Assembly (NCBI GenBank): GCA_023333565.1 | Contig: JAJKFH010001865.1 | Location: 6,200,001 to 6,264,000 of the forward strand | Length of the DNA stretch: 64,000 bases | Source of the DNA: Puffinus mauretanicus | Lineage: Eukaryota > Chordata > Aves > Procellariiformes > Procellariidae | Direction of reading: 5' to 3' | In this document: positions 41,446 to 50,714 of the stretch, one piece after another | Numbering within the stretch: position 1 is the stretch's first letter | Layout of the letters: each line of letters begins with the position of its first letter | Position numbers and translations under genes: made by a program | The notes under the pieces: model-generated | The model's input: the letters and a program-made list of their open reading frames with translations, nothing else | What the model was told of the DNA's origin: nothing | Databases searched by the model: none

Positions 41446-44400
41446 TCACTGGGTAGAAAAGCTGTATGCCTTTAAAGCACTGGCTTTGCCAGTTTTACAC
41501 TGATATGAAGTATGAGATGATATGATATGATTTGGTGTGCTATATTACCGTGGGCGAGACCCCATATAAACTATAGAATATGTTAACTCCTTTTCTATAA
41601 AGGACTTCTTTTTCTGCAGAACGGGAATGAGAAGAACTGCAGAGACTTGATTTTTGCCACAGTGGCTGCAGACAACTTGTGGGTGGTATTTAGGAAAATG
41701 TGTTTCATTAGAGACACAAAATATGGCACTCTATTACATCTACATGGAAAAACATACTAACTCTTATTCTACATTTGGATATAAAATCATGGAGGTTGTA
41801 ACCATAAGGTACCATGTTAATACATTTCATCTAGTCCCATAGGGTGATTTTGTATATTTTCTAGAAAAAAAAGATGGAGCAAGATACCATTCTTTGACCA
41901 ATGAATAGGAAGTATTAAAGCAGAAATTATTAGAGAAGTCCTAAAATTTGAATAAAAAAATGATTTCTCTTTCAGTTTTAGCAATATTAACCATTCACAC
42001 TAACCCAGTTATTTTTAACTATTTTTTCAAGGAAGAACAAGAGATTTCCTCTGTTTCTTTACAGAAGTAAACCGCATTAATGCTGTATCATTCAAATACT
42101 CTCACAAGTTAATAGGAGATTAAACACATGAAACCAATAAATTAAAAAAAATTGCGAGATATTTATCAATAAATGGAAATAACAGTAATATTTCAAGATG
42201 ACATGCTTTTATATGTAATTTAATAGGCATAAGTTTTCTAATAAATGTTATGAAGTCTAATCATTATAACCATGCCAGATGCTGGATTGTACAGGCAAAG
42301 GTTGGTTTGAATGTGCTGTCATGTTAGACATACTTGCCAATATTAAACAGACTGTGACTACTATCTGTACATTTGTCTCTCTCTAGGGCATTTTTGAGAA
42401 TTTTTTAATTAGCTTTTGTTTCCAAGCAGTGCTTTCGTTTTTCTTGATAAAGCTTTTGTTTTTGCAGGTTTTATTGAATTCAGATTAGGTTCCACATTTC
42501 CTATAGTCATTACAATAAGAATATGAAGCTTTTAATAATATATGAAAACTATCAATGACAAGTATCTTACAGCGTTTTCAAATCTGGTTAAGAATGAGAT
42601 AGTTTAATGGTTACTTTCTTTTATTGTTTTAATTTTGGCACTATCTTGTAGAAACAGTGTTTCTCATTAGAAAATTCAAATAATAGAAGTCTATGAAAAA
42701 AGAATGAGAAGTTGAGCCGTCATGACAGAAAGCGTACTCCGTAACATAGGTGCTAATCTTAACCCAGTTACTCTGTTTTTGATGGTCAAGGTAGAAGGCA
42801 CTTGCTGAGACTTGTTTATTTATCCTTTACTGTATTTGTCTCCATTTGGGGGTAAATATAGATAGGCTAGGTTAAGATAACAGTAAGCATATTCCATATG
42901 CTGCCAAGAGGATGTAAATCAAGGTATGGCCAGAATGTAGTTTAGCGTGATTTCTATCTTCTCTGCACCCCGAGAGCCTATTGTGATTCTCTTGAGCCTA
43001 CTGTGTAAGCTTTGCAAGTCTAGACACCCTTGAGATTCAATCTGCCAGTCTGTACCTATTTTCTGTATTTCTTATAGTCAATTTTTCCAACTGACTCCAA
43101 TTAGGGCAACAAATTCAGTGACATAGATTTTAACCTATTGTTTTGTACTAGCAGTCAGATTTAAGTCAGCGGTTATGAACAAACATGATTTTGGACAAAT
43201 TAAAGTAACCAAGCAATAGTCATTTACCTTTATAGATATTAATAGTGGGTTTACCAAGCAACAATATCCACTATTACCTTTTAAAAAATGATGTTTATTA
43301 ATGGCATCTCAGCACCTTTCACAGCAGGGTTCCTCATCCTATTTTGCTATAATGACTGAACCAGCATCAGATTTTAAGAACGAATGTTATCATTATTCAC
43401 TACAGTACTCCACCGAAGCTTCACTAAAAAGCAATAAAGAACAAAATGTATACTTTAAACACCCTCATTTTCCCCTAAATGCTTGAATTAAGTTGCAGAC
43501 TGTGGTGTTCTAAGAATTGAGTTATGTCCTAAAGCAACGCTTCTGAAGAAATGCATCATGCCTGGAAATTGGGCTCTGATTAGCCTGTGAGTTTTCTAAT
43601 ACAGGCTTCTGATTTTCTGTAACTGTAGCTGCCACTGGATTTTGCATTCTGTCACGGGGATTCTTTCTGTCACCTGAGAGAATGATGAATAGTTGTCTGA
43701 GTAGCTCCGAGCACATACTTATTTCCTCTTCAATAAGAACAACAGTCAATATCATTTAGGGACAGGAAAGCATCACTACAACACAGCAAATCCAAGGAAT
43801 GCTTTCTTTCTTTACTGCTGATTCTAGCTACCAAATTGTAGCTCTTTCACAAGCTTCTTTGCATTGCTGCTGTGCTCCAATGAACAGGTATTGCTAAAAA
43901 AAGGATGGGCCTTCAAACGCCCTAACATAATAATGCATTAATTCAAAAAGGGGCACAGTACATAAAGTACCTGTGAAATTGCAGCAGTCCTAAAACTTAT
44001 GATTCTTTCACTGCAATTTGAGTCTCATTTTAATGACAACAACCCAAAAGTCATACCAACAGAATTGAGTGCATGCAAGAAACAGTATGAGACTTGGTTA
44101 AAAGCTGTTTAAGGTTTTTGTATCGAAAAAAAAAAGTCAATTTACTGGACCTGAGAAGTTTGCAGACCTCAGATCTTTTGATAAATTTCATGACTTTAAA
44201 CTTCTGTTTGTCTGGAGAAAGAGTTTTAAACTGGTAAACCATCCTGGTTTTACATTTTCAAGATGAAAACTTGGAAGCATAATTAATTGGACATGAACAT
44301 TCTTGAGAGAGAAAGAAATGAGAAGGAAGAAGTTTGAAATTAAAATGAAATACTTTGCAGTGGCCTAAATGAAACATTTTTATTTTCAGTTTACAGAAAT

Positions 44401-44663
44401 CTATGAGATGTTTAATGACTTCTTTTGTTGATATCCCACAGTTTGCTACAGGAAAAAAAAACCTTGAACATTTCTTGAAGACTCCATATCACTAAATGGG
44501 TGTTACTTCGAAATGTGTTTACAGACTTGCATCATATTGGCAAAGTTCACTGTGTTCTTTAATCACAACACATCAGTAAAGCTTTCTTGCTAACCACCAA
44601 AGTCCTGATCCCATGGTCACTGAAGTCTAGGAAAGATCCCATGGCTGAAGGGATTAATGAAGC

Positions 44664-44689
44664 CCAGAATACTGTATAGAGTATTCTGG
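44664..44689. repeat. Inverted repeat, 10-bp arms, 6-nt loop
   Basis: CCAGAATACT (44664-44673) and AGTATTCTGG (44680-44689) are perfect reverse complements separated by GTATAG. GATCCCATGG also occurs twice just upstream, about 28 bp apart. The stem is too short for a normal microRNA precursor. Confidence 0.85.
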
Positions 44690-45470
44690 ATCCTGAAGTT
44701 ATGGTGTAGCTTTGTATAATACAGCAGGAAGCATGCGTCTGCTCTTAAATTACCTACTGTGCTAACGAGACATATTTTCTAAATATCATCACAGCTACAC
44801 TACAAGTAATTTCAATACTGTGAGTATCAAGCAATAATAAAGCTCAGTGACTAGCTTCAAACTTCGTATTTTTCTGACCATTCTGGGGTGGGAGTTACTA
44901 GCCAATGTCTCACAGGATTTAACAGTTCATGATCAGGCATATTGTTGATAAATTGGTAAAAAAATATAATTTTCATCACTGCAGCCAACAAAGTGTAGGG
45001 CACAACATGGAGTGCAATTGCCCTCCATGTAGCCACAGCCTATGAAAGCTTTACGCTGCTCAGTATCTCCTTGCACGGTGCGCAAGCATTTCGCCACCTT
45101 TGCCCACCTAGAGTGGAGATGAGACTCTATTGCTTTCATCCAGTGCAATATTTATATTTGCAAAAAAAGAAGTTTTAAAATGATGCCACATCCACGCTAG
45201 GGCCGTAGAATGGAATGGTGTGCAGAATGGAAATCAGACACAAAGAACCATGCATAGCAGCACCCTTAGACCACGCAAGAGTAATACCAGCTCTGCCCGG
45301 GCTGGGCTGAGCCTACACGGCACAGCAGCACACTAACAGCATCCTTTTGTGTACTCTAGCAATAAACAGATAAGCATGCAAAAAGACCAAGAGATTTACA
45401 TACCTGCCAAAGCCTACTTTCAGGGCTCTGCCTCCTGTGCAGAACTGGATAATAACTAGGGCCGAGCGAA

Positions 45471-45530
45471 TAATATAGTAATATTATATAAATATTATAT
45501 TATATTGTTATATAATATACAGTATACACT
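45471..45530. repeat. AT-only palindromic low-complexity cluster
   Basis: About 60 bases are made almost wholly of ATATTATATAAT-type units, with several overlapping inverted repeats (for example TAATATTATATAAATATTA). Such DNA unwinds and forms cruciforms easily. No promoter function can be argued without a neighbouring gene. Confidence 0.8.
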
Positions 45531-47742
45531 TTCTGTTAATATTGATTTGAATTTTTAAATGAACCCACTCTGGCTGTTGTTGCACCTGTGTAGCTGTCAC
45601 TGGAGCCAGTGCACTCTCAACCAAAGGGAAAAGACAGAAAGATTAACTCTCTCTAGTCCTCCATCCATTAAGATGAGACAGCCTGGAAACTAAGTTGTTT
45701 TTCACAGCAACTCCATGTCCCTTGTACTCTAAAAATTCCCTATATTTTCGCTGATCACTGATATTCCATTATCAGAACATTGTTATACCACTGCCATTTG
45801 CATCTCAGTATTTAGCACTTTACTAAATATTAGCTACTGTATATCTAATTAGCAACTAAATCACATAGATGCTTTTTTAAACAACAACAAAAAAAAGGCG
45901 AAAAAGACAAAGAAATGGAAGAAAGACTCACATGCCTGACTTACATCCTCATTTTAAAAAAGATTTATTGGTAAGCTAATTAGCATGAGTTCTGATTTGG
46001 GAGTCAGCATCCCTACAATTTGGGATCTAAGGAAGACAGCATTCTGTAGCTATAAGTCAGTGCAGAGCAGCTGAAAACCAGAGCCCTTCAGCAGGGGTGC
46101 GGGAAGTGGCTTCTGAGCATCTGGGAACCTACAGGCTGCACCCTGCCAAAACAACACTCCTTTGTCAGGAGACATTCATCTTCTCCTTTCCCATTCCCCT
46201 GCACAGCCGAGCAGCTTGCTGGATGCCGTACCGAGAGATGCTAGCAGCAGAGTCGAAGCACTGCGTCATGCGTACTCCTTGCTTTTCCTCCCAGAAGGCC
46301 AGCAGAGCCCTGGGTACAGTGGGAGGATGATGAAGCCCAGCCCCAGCTCTCCCGGGCATCAGGCACCGCTGCTCCCCCTCACACAAGTGATAGCTGGGAA
46401 GTGGGAAAGACCCCGTTTCTTCACAAGTGCACTGCACTGCTGGCCAAAGGCCCGGCAGATCGCAGCAGGGCAGGTGTTTCTTTTTTAGGTCAAATCTTTT
46501 CAGGCTCTCTTTGTTTTCTGTTGGAAAGCTCTCCTACATGCATATCTAGTGCAGCATTTCAAAAGCAGTCTGCTAGAAGAAAATATGCTCTTGACATGAA
46601 GCAAACTTTACAGTACCCTTTGATATGTCAAATTATATCAGTGAATATCAACAATATTCTCCAAAACACAGCATGTTTTTAATACTTAAAGTTCTTGGCA
46701 GAAGTGTGCCAAAGTTTCTATGAACAACTTGCTAAAAAATAAAATAATTAAAAGAAGGAGTTTTGCAGATGTTTTTCCAGGTCTGTCAAGTTTCCTGGCA
46801 AATTATCTGTGTATGTGAGTTGTTAGGTTACTGAAAGTAAAATGTACTCAGCAAACGCAAAACAGCAAGTCATATAAAAGAAAAAATAATTATTTTCTTT
46901 TAGGACAGAATCAAATAAGTAGTCTTATTTATTTTCTCCTCCCAGTGGGACCTGGATTGGTTGGGAAGGTAAGCTGGTACAGATACACTGAATTATCTCC
47001 TATTAAGCCCAGGCAGATTGCCATGATTTGATGAGTTTCTCTTAGAGAGCCTATCTGTAAAAAATGATGTCATGGTATCCACTATTCAGTGCCAGGATTT
47101 GTATTAACATTGATTCACCCTTGATGCTGGGCAAAGTACTCACAAATATTGAATTCCTCATTATGACTTTCTAAAGACTTACTTGTTGCTTGACTGGTTG
47201 CCACCAAATGATCCTTCATTTGATCATTCTATTTATTATTAAATGATTGACAAGACGGAAAGCAGAAGAATGGCACCCTTGTTCACCTATTTCCTCTTCA
47301 ACTACAATGGTCAATAACCTCTGTCAAAAGGCAGTGGTGGCAGTGACAAGTCAATTGCCCTATTTTAAAATTTTTAGACAACACCTACTTAGTTTAAGAT
47401 GAAAGGGAGTCTGTGCTCCTCAGATTTCCTATGATTTTTTTTCTTACTAATGAATACATTTGCACTGGAAAGATTAATGGATTATGTTTTGACACATAAT
47501 GAAAAGAACTCTCATAGTACAAAAGTATGGAGCTCATCAAGCAACAGTAAAATTTAATTAGTACCTGAGATGTCTAAAATGTAGACCTTTAATTTGTATT
47601 TAAAAAAAAAAATCTAAAAAAACCCAGTACCTAGTAAGCCCTTACAAAAGTGCATATGACTTAGCTGATTTTCAATGTAGTGAATTGGAAGACTGTTTCA
47701 AACTCATGTGTTGAGCTGCTTCACAGACAACATTCATTAACT

Positions 47743-47748
47743 ATATAC
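47743..47748. other. Possible target-site duplication, left copy
   Basis: The six bases ATATAC directly abut the outer end of the LTR at 47749. The same six bases occur at 48768-48773, just after CTCCACA, the same seven bases that end the LTR on its inner side. Six bases is a usual duplication length for betaretrovirus-like insertions. The match may still be chance because the flank is AT-rich. Confidence 0.35.
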
Positions 47749-47756
47749 TGTCGGAG

Positions 47757-47770
47757 TGACCCATGGGTCA
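47757..47770. promoter_or_regulatory. 14-bp palindrome with everted GGGTCA half-sites in the LTR
   Basis: TGACCCATGGGTCA is its own reverse complement. It consists of two GGGTCA-like nuclear-receptor half-sites pointing outward with a two-base gap. Its position near the 3' end of the LTR (U5) is unusual for an enhancer. Receptor binding is inference from the motif only. Confidence 0.35.
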
Positions 47771-47862
47771 GAGTGGGAGTGCGTTCCCAGAGTAATGATC
47801 GGTCCCAATATGGGTATGATCATTCTCCTTTTAGTCAGACAAATATTAGTCTTAACTAACTT

Positions 47863-47870
47863 CTTTTATA
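47863..47870 (-). promoter_or_regulatory. LTR TATA box
   Basis: The minus strand reads TATAAAAG about 107 bases into the LTR. This is the usual core-promoter position, with transcription expected to start roughly 25-30 bases further on. It supports reading the segment as a U3-R-U5 LTR. Confidence 0.55.
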
Positions 47871-47925
47871 TTTACACTACAACACAAAGATCAATTCTAC
47901 ATGACAAAACAGCATACAAACTTAG

Positions 47926-47969
47926 CACTTCTAATACAGAGACACAATCTTAACACTTCTAATACAGAG
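47926..47969. repeat. 16-bp direct repeat in U3 of the LTR
   Basis: CACTTCTAATACAGAG occurs at 47926-47941 and again at 47954-47969, a 28-bp period. Duplicated short modules in U3 are typical of retroviral enhancers. No specific factor is recognised. Confidence 0.8.
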
Positions 47970-47977
47970 TCTCCACA

Positions 47978-47991
47978 TTTCCCCCTTTTTT
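47978..47991 (-). other. Retroviral polypurine tract
   Basis: The minus strand reads AAAAAAGGGGGAAA immediately before the LTR start TGTGG. This is the standard primer site for plus-strand synthesis in retroviral reverse transcription, and its place against the LTR edge is what fixes the LTR boundary and the orientation of the element. Confidence 0.75.
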
Positions 47992-48078
47992 GTTTTTAAA
48001 AAGCAACAACTCAGCAGCTTCAGGAGACTCTGTTTGATATTGTCTAGTAGTTCGTACAAAGACCTTTCCTGTTCTCCA

Positions 48079-48174
48079 TTACACAGTTCGCTTTCCTTTA
48101 ACACCTTCTACCTTCAAAATACGTTGAAACATTTCAAGTTGAAGCTTCTGTGACTGAGATGCCAACTGCCCCAT
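48079..48174 (-). pseudogene. gag: gag remnant: first 31 codons of the matrix region
   Basis: About 140 bases downstream of the primer binding site, a frame opens with ATG-GGG-CAG (Met-Gly-Gln). Gly-2 is the usual N-myristoylation site of matrix proteins. The 31-residue remnant is rich in Gln, Leu and Lys, and a GVKGK block near its end resembles the start of betaretroviral matrix proteins. A TAA at 48081-48079 ends it. Nothing recognisable as capsid, nucleocapsid, protease, polymerase or integrase follows; instead the sequence reaches the polypurine tract within about 90 bases, so a large internal deletion has removed the coding body. It is not functional. Confidence 0.55.
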
Positions 48175-48211
48175 AACTAATGTATAAAGTTCATATAACT
48201 TCCCTGTGGCT

Positions 48212-48220
48212 GCTCACCTG
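48212..48220 (-). promoter_or_regulatory. Putative major splice donor in the retroviral leader
   Basis: The minus strand reads CAG|GTGAGC between primer binding site and gag start, a near-ideal 5' splice site at the place retroviruses use to make spliced env messenger RNA. In this deleted copy it has no known acceptor partner. Confidence 0.5.
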
Positions 48221-48312
48221 AATTGTCCTCCATCCAGCTCAACAGGGGTGCACCACTGGATATTTCTATTTCCTTTCTTCAAGACCTTCTTTCTTCAGGT
48301 CTTCCTCTTTCA

Positions 48313-48330
48313 GCCCCACGTTGGGCACCA
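48313..48330 (-). other. Primer binding site, tRNA-Lys type
   Basis: The minus strand reads TGGTGCCCAACGTGGGGC. By memory of tRNA-Lys, 17 of 18 positions are complementary to its 3' end, with one T for C at position 4 as in several ERVK lineages. Its length, content and distance to the gag start make chance unlikely. A 5' LTR should end within a few bases upstream, but the sequence there (…CTTACACCACCAAAAA) does not match the end of the 3' LTR (…CACTCCGACA). Confidence 0.75.
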
Positions 48331-48977
48331 TTTTTGGTGGTGTAAGATAGCACAGACCCTCACATATATATATATATATATGCACAGCAATACCAGAGCC
48401 TCCACCATAACAGGACAGTCCCTCTCTCCATTGCCTCTCTTAAATCTTCCTTCCGGCAACGATCACATGTCTGCTCACAATTCCCTTCACCTGTTTTGGC
48501 TCTTGAATCAGCTGGTACTCATTAGGCCACCTCTTCTGCTTTATTCAATTCTTCTTTGGCTTCCACACCTCAGGGTAACCATAAGCAGCATTCCTAACTG
48601 AGAGCTTTTCCATTTTGATGTTTACAGTTTCCTTACAGAAGGGACAACTAAGCCAGGTGTTCAGGTCTTTTCTCAAGCGTATGTACGCGTCTGCTAGTTC
48701 TCAGTGCACAGGCCAAAATCCTATCTGATCTTAGCTGAAGCTCCCGATTCCACAATTCTTCTCCACAATATACCACTATAAGTTGGAAAAACCGAAGTGT
48801 ATCTCCTTCAGATAAGTCTCGTGCAACAGAGCCTAAAGCCCATCCTCCCATATGATACAGACCTGATGATAACCTGTCTTTCAGTCTTTCTACACGTACG
48901 AAGAGGATGTAAATTACTAAGAAACCAAAAGAGCAGATTTTTTTTTTAATGCACTCTACAACAGTGTATATGGACAG
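48331..48977 (-). other. Unassigned sequence upstream of the primer site, with a 109-codon open frame
   Basis: On the minus strand a frame stays open from 48977 to a TAG at 48650-48648; its first Met is at 48851 (67 residues). The upstream part has a short hydrophobic run (FLVIYILFV) and the rest is mixed and not low-complexity (for example GGWALGSVARDLSEGD). In a shifted frame just beyond lie Cys-x-x-Cys pairs (CPFC near 48620 and CDRC near 48460). AATAAA occurs at 48545-48540 and a TA microsatellite at 48364-48381. I do not recognise the protein. It may be divergent LTR or leader, a captured sequence, or chance. If the ATATAC repeats are target duplications, the open frame crosses the element edge at 48767 and is then accidental. 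Confidence 0.3.
48364..48381. repeat. (TA)9 microsatellite
   Basis: Eighteen bases of uninterrupted alternating A and T lie about 35 bases upstream (minus-strand sense) of the primer binding site, inside the stretch where a 5' LTR end would be expected. Confidence 0.9.
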
Positions 48978-49599
48978 CTAGCATGCGAAACAGCACTGTG
49001 AGAATAAGACAGGTCAAAATATAGCAACACATTGCTACAGCTCAACTGAAAACACAAGGACTATGCTCATTTACTCCACTTGTGAATTTGGTCTACACGA
49101 TATATTAACCTAGGGCTGTTTCAAACCTCTGTTCAAAAATTCAAGCTCAACTTGCAGTTTTTCTCCTGTTCTATATTACGGGGAAGTCTTGCTACCCTTT
49201 TGTGAACTCAGGGTTGTTGGTTTCTTTCTTACTACTACTTTTATTTGTTATCATACTTCCGGATTTATTTCATCAAGAAATGGGAGTTCAAAAAGACCTC
49301 AAGATAGGCCACACCAATAGCTCTGCCCTACATGGAATTAGGAAGTGATAGGATCTTGCCACAAATTCAATTTCAGCTCTCTCCAGCTGCCAGCTCAGCA
49401 CTGAGGACCTCCCAATTTTGTTGTGTTTCTCTGCAAGCCACAGAGGAAAGCAAAGAGGCTCAAGAGAGAGAGAATTTTATCAGGGGACACAGAAAATCAT
49501 ATCTGCACACTGTGCTGGCTTTCACCAACAGACACCCAAGGTCGATACAGATGAACCCAAGACTGAATCTAAGGAGGCAAAGGTTTCCTGGGCTCTTTA
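48978..49599. other. Spacer between retroviral remnant and CR1
   Basis: No gene. From about 49330 open frames appear on the plus strand running toward the CR1, and phrases such as GACACCCAAGG and GGTTTCCTGGGCTC could be a diverged upstream part of CR1 ORF1. I cannot fix the 5' end of the CR1 by eye; it may lie anywhere between about 49330 and 49640. Confidence 0.4.
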
Positions 49600-49630
49600 T
49601 CTAATTCTTCATTTGAGATTTTGCCTACAT

Positions 49631-49738
49631 TTTGCTCCTTTCTGGACATATTGGGCTGATGGGGTCCATCAGTCAGAGAAGGGGAAGAGCATCTTCGGTC
49701 ATAGGCTTGCCAGGCTGCTGAAGAGGGCTTTAAACTAA
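49631..49738 (+). pseudogene. CR1 ORF1, C-terminal fragment (esterase-like block)
   Basis: The frame ending at the TAA at 49736-49738 contains WADGVHQSEKG followed by GHRLARLLKRALN. The D-G-V-H segment (Asp codon 49658, His codon 49667) corresponds to the last conserved block of the SGNH-type esterase domain found at the end of CR1 ORF1 proteins, where Asp and His are catalytic. Only this tail is clearly recognisable; the rest of ORF1 is absent or too diverged. It is followed by the short inter-ORF region and ORF2. Confidence 0.6.
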
Positions 49739-49740
49739 AG

Positions 49741-50714
49741 TTGCCGGGGGAGGGGAACCTCAATCCATCCCACTCCTACCAGTTTGATGCCAGGGCCAGC
49801 AATAGATGCCCAGAGCCTGGAGAAGGATCTCAGGCCAGCAGGAGAGCCCCTGAAGAGGGGCACAAAGGAACTCCTGCCACTCCAGCCAGTAAGTCAGCTT
49901 CATCGGGGGCCCAACTTAAATGCCTCTGTGCAAGCGCACGTAGCGTGGGGAATGAACAAGAGGAGTTAGAGACGTGCGCACGCCTGCAGGGCTATGACCT
50001 TATTGGCATCACGGAGACGTGGTGGGATGGCCTCTATGACTGAAGTGTTGGGATGGAAGGATACAGGCTCTTTAGGAAGGACAGGCAGGGGAGATGAGGA
50101 GGGGGTGTCGCCTTCTATGTCAATGACCAGCTGGAGTGCATGGAGCTGACCGAGAGCTTATGGGTCAGGATTAAAGGGAGGGCAGAGACAGGTGACATTA
50201 CAGTGGGGGTCTGCTACAGGCCACCCGACCAGGAAGACCGAGTGGATGAGGCCCTCTATAGACAGATAGGACAGGCTCATGTTCACAAGCCCTGGTCCTC
50301 ATGGGAGACTTCAACCACCCCAATATCTATTGAAGGGACAACACAGCAGGGCGTAAGCAATCTGGGAGGTTCCTGGAATGCGTCGATGATAACTTTCTTC
50401 TCCAAGTGGTAGAGGAGCCAACGAGGAGAAATGTTATGCTGGATCTTGTTCTCACCAACAAGGAGGGGCTGGTGGGGAATGTGAAGCTCAAGGGCAGCCT
50501 TGGCTTCAGTGACCATGAAATGGTGGAGTTCAAGATCCTTAGGGCATCGAGGAGGGCGCATAGCAAGCTCACTACCCTGGACTTCAGGAGAGCAGACTTC
50601 AGCCTCTTCAGAGATCTGCTTGGTAAAGTACCACGGGATAAAGCCCTGGAGTGAAGAGGGGCCCAAGAAAGCTGGTTAATATTCAGGGATCACCTCCTCC
50701 AAGCTCAGGAGTGA
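49741..50714 (+). pseudogene. CR1 ORF2, endonuclease domain, broken
   Basis: The endonuclease would nick target DNA to prime reverse transcription. Recognisable blocks in order are CASARS at 49927-49944 (the CR1 family expects Asn where Ser-49933 stands), ITETWWD with catalytic Glu at 50014, GYRLFRKDRQ, GVCYRPPDQ, LMGDFNHP at about 50298-50321 with catalytic Asp and Asn, and SDHE at 50508-50519 with the catalytic Asp-His pair. Breaks: TGA at 50041 (expected Trp), TGA at 50095 (expected Arg), a shift from frame 1 to frame 3 at about 50270-50286, TGA at 50652 and TGA at 50712. The missing Asn alone might impair catalysis even without the stops. Confidence 0.85.

Larger units (their letters stand above)
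41446..47742. other. Non-coding DNA, no gene recognised
   Basis: No supported gene. Features seen are an old-repeat-like phrase near 44607-44632 (AGTCCTGATCCCATGGTCAC), a 10-bp-arm inverted repeat at 44664-44689, an AT-only palindromic cluster at 45471-45530, and a GC-richer stretch at about 46080-46490 with chance open frames on both strands (up to 108 codons). Confidence 0.5.
47749..47977 (-). repeat. 3' long terminal repeat, 229 bp
   Basis: On the minus strand the segment begins TGTGGAGACTC immediately after a polypurine tract and ends CACTCCGACA, giving the TGT…ACA ends required for integration. It contains a TATA box (TATAAAAG at 47870-47863), a 16-bp direct repeat in the U3 part (47926-47941 and 47954-47969), an imperfect 13-bp hairpin at 47795-47823 in the presumed R/U5 part, and a 14-bp perfect palindrome at 47757-47770 near the outer end. 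No AATAAA is visible, so the polyadenylation signal is lost or non-canonical. At 229 bp it is short for an ERVK LTR and may carry internal deletions. Confidence 0.7.
47749..48330 (-). mobile_element. Internally deleted betaretrovirus-like (ERVK) endogenous retrovirus remnant
   Basis: Read on the minus strand, the order is a primer binding site matching the 3' end of tRNA-Lys (48330-48313), a leader with splice-donor consensus, a gag start beginning Met-Gly-Gln, then after about 90 bases a polypurine tract and a 229-bp LTR with TG…CA ends. The tRNA-Lys primer, the polypurine tract style and the gag start all fit the betaretrovirus/ERVK group. All of pol, most of gag and nearly all of env are missing, so this is a fossil with no coding capacity. 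A 5' LTR matching the 3' LTR is not present next to the primer site. Given the possible duplication at 48768-48773, the element may extend to 48767. Confidence 0.7.

Noticed and set aside
46097..46488. Frames of 77-108 codons on both strands
   Set aside because: Same reason: a modestly GC-rich segment with overlapping frames on opposite strands and no recognised domain.
48206..48601. 131-codon plus-strand frame
   Set aside because: It runs antisense through the retroviral primer site and leader, has a Tyr-Ile run from the TA microsatellite and shows no domain. It is a chance frame.
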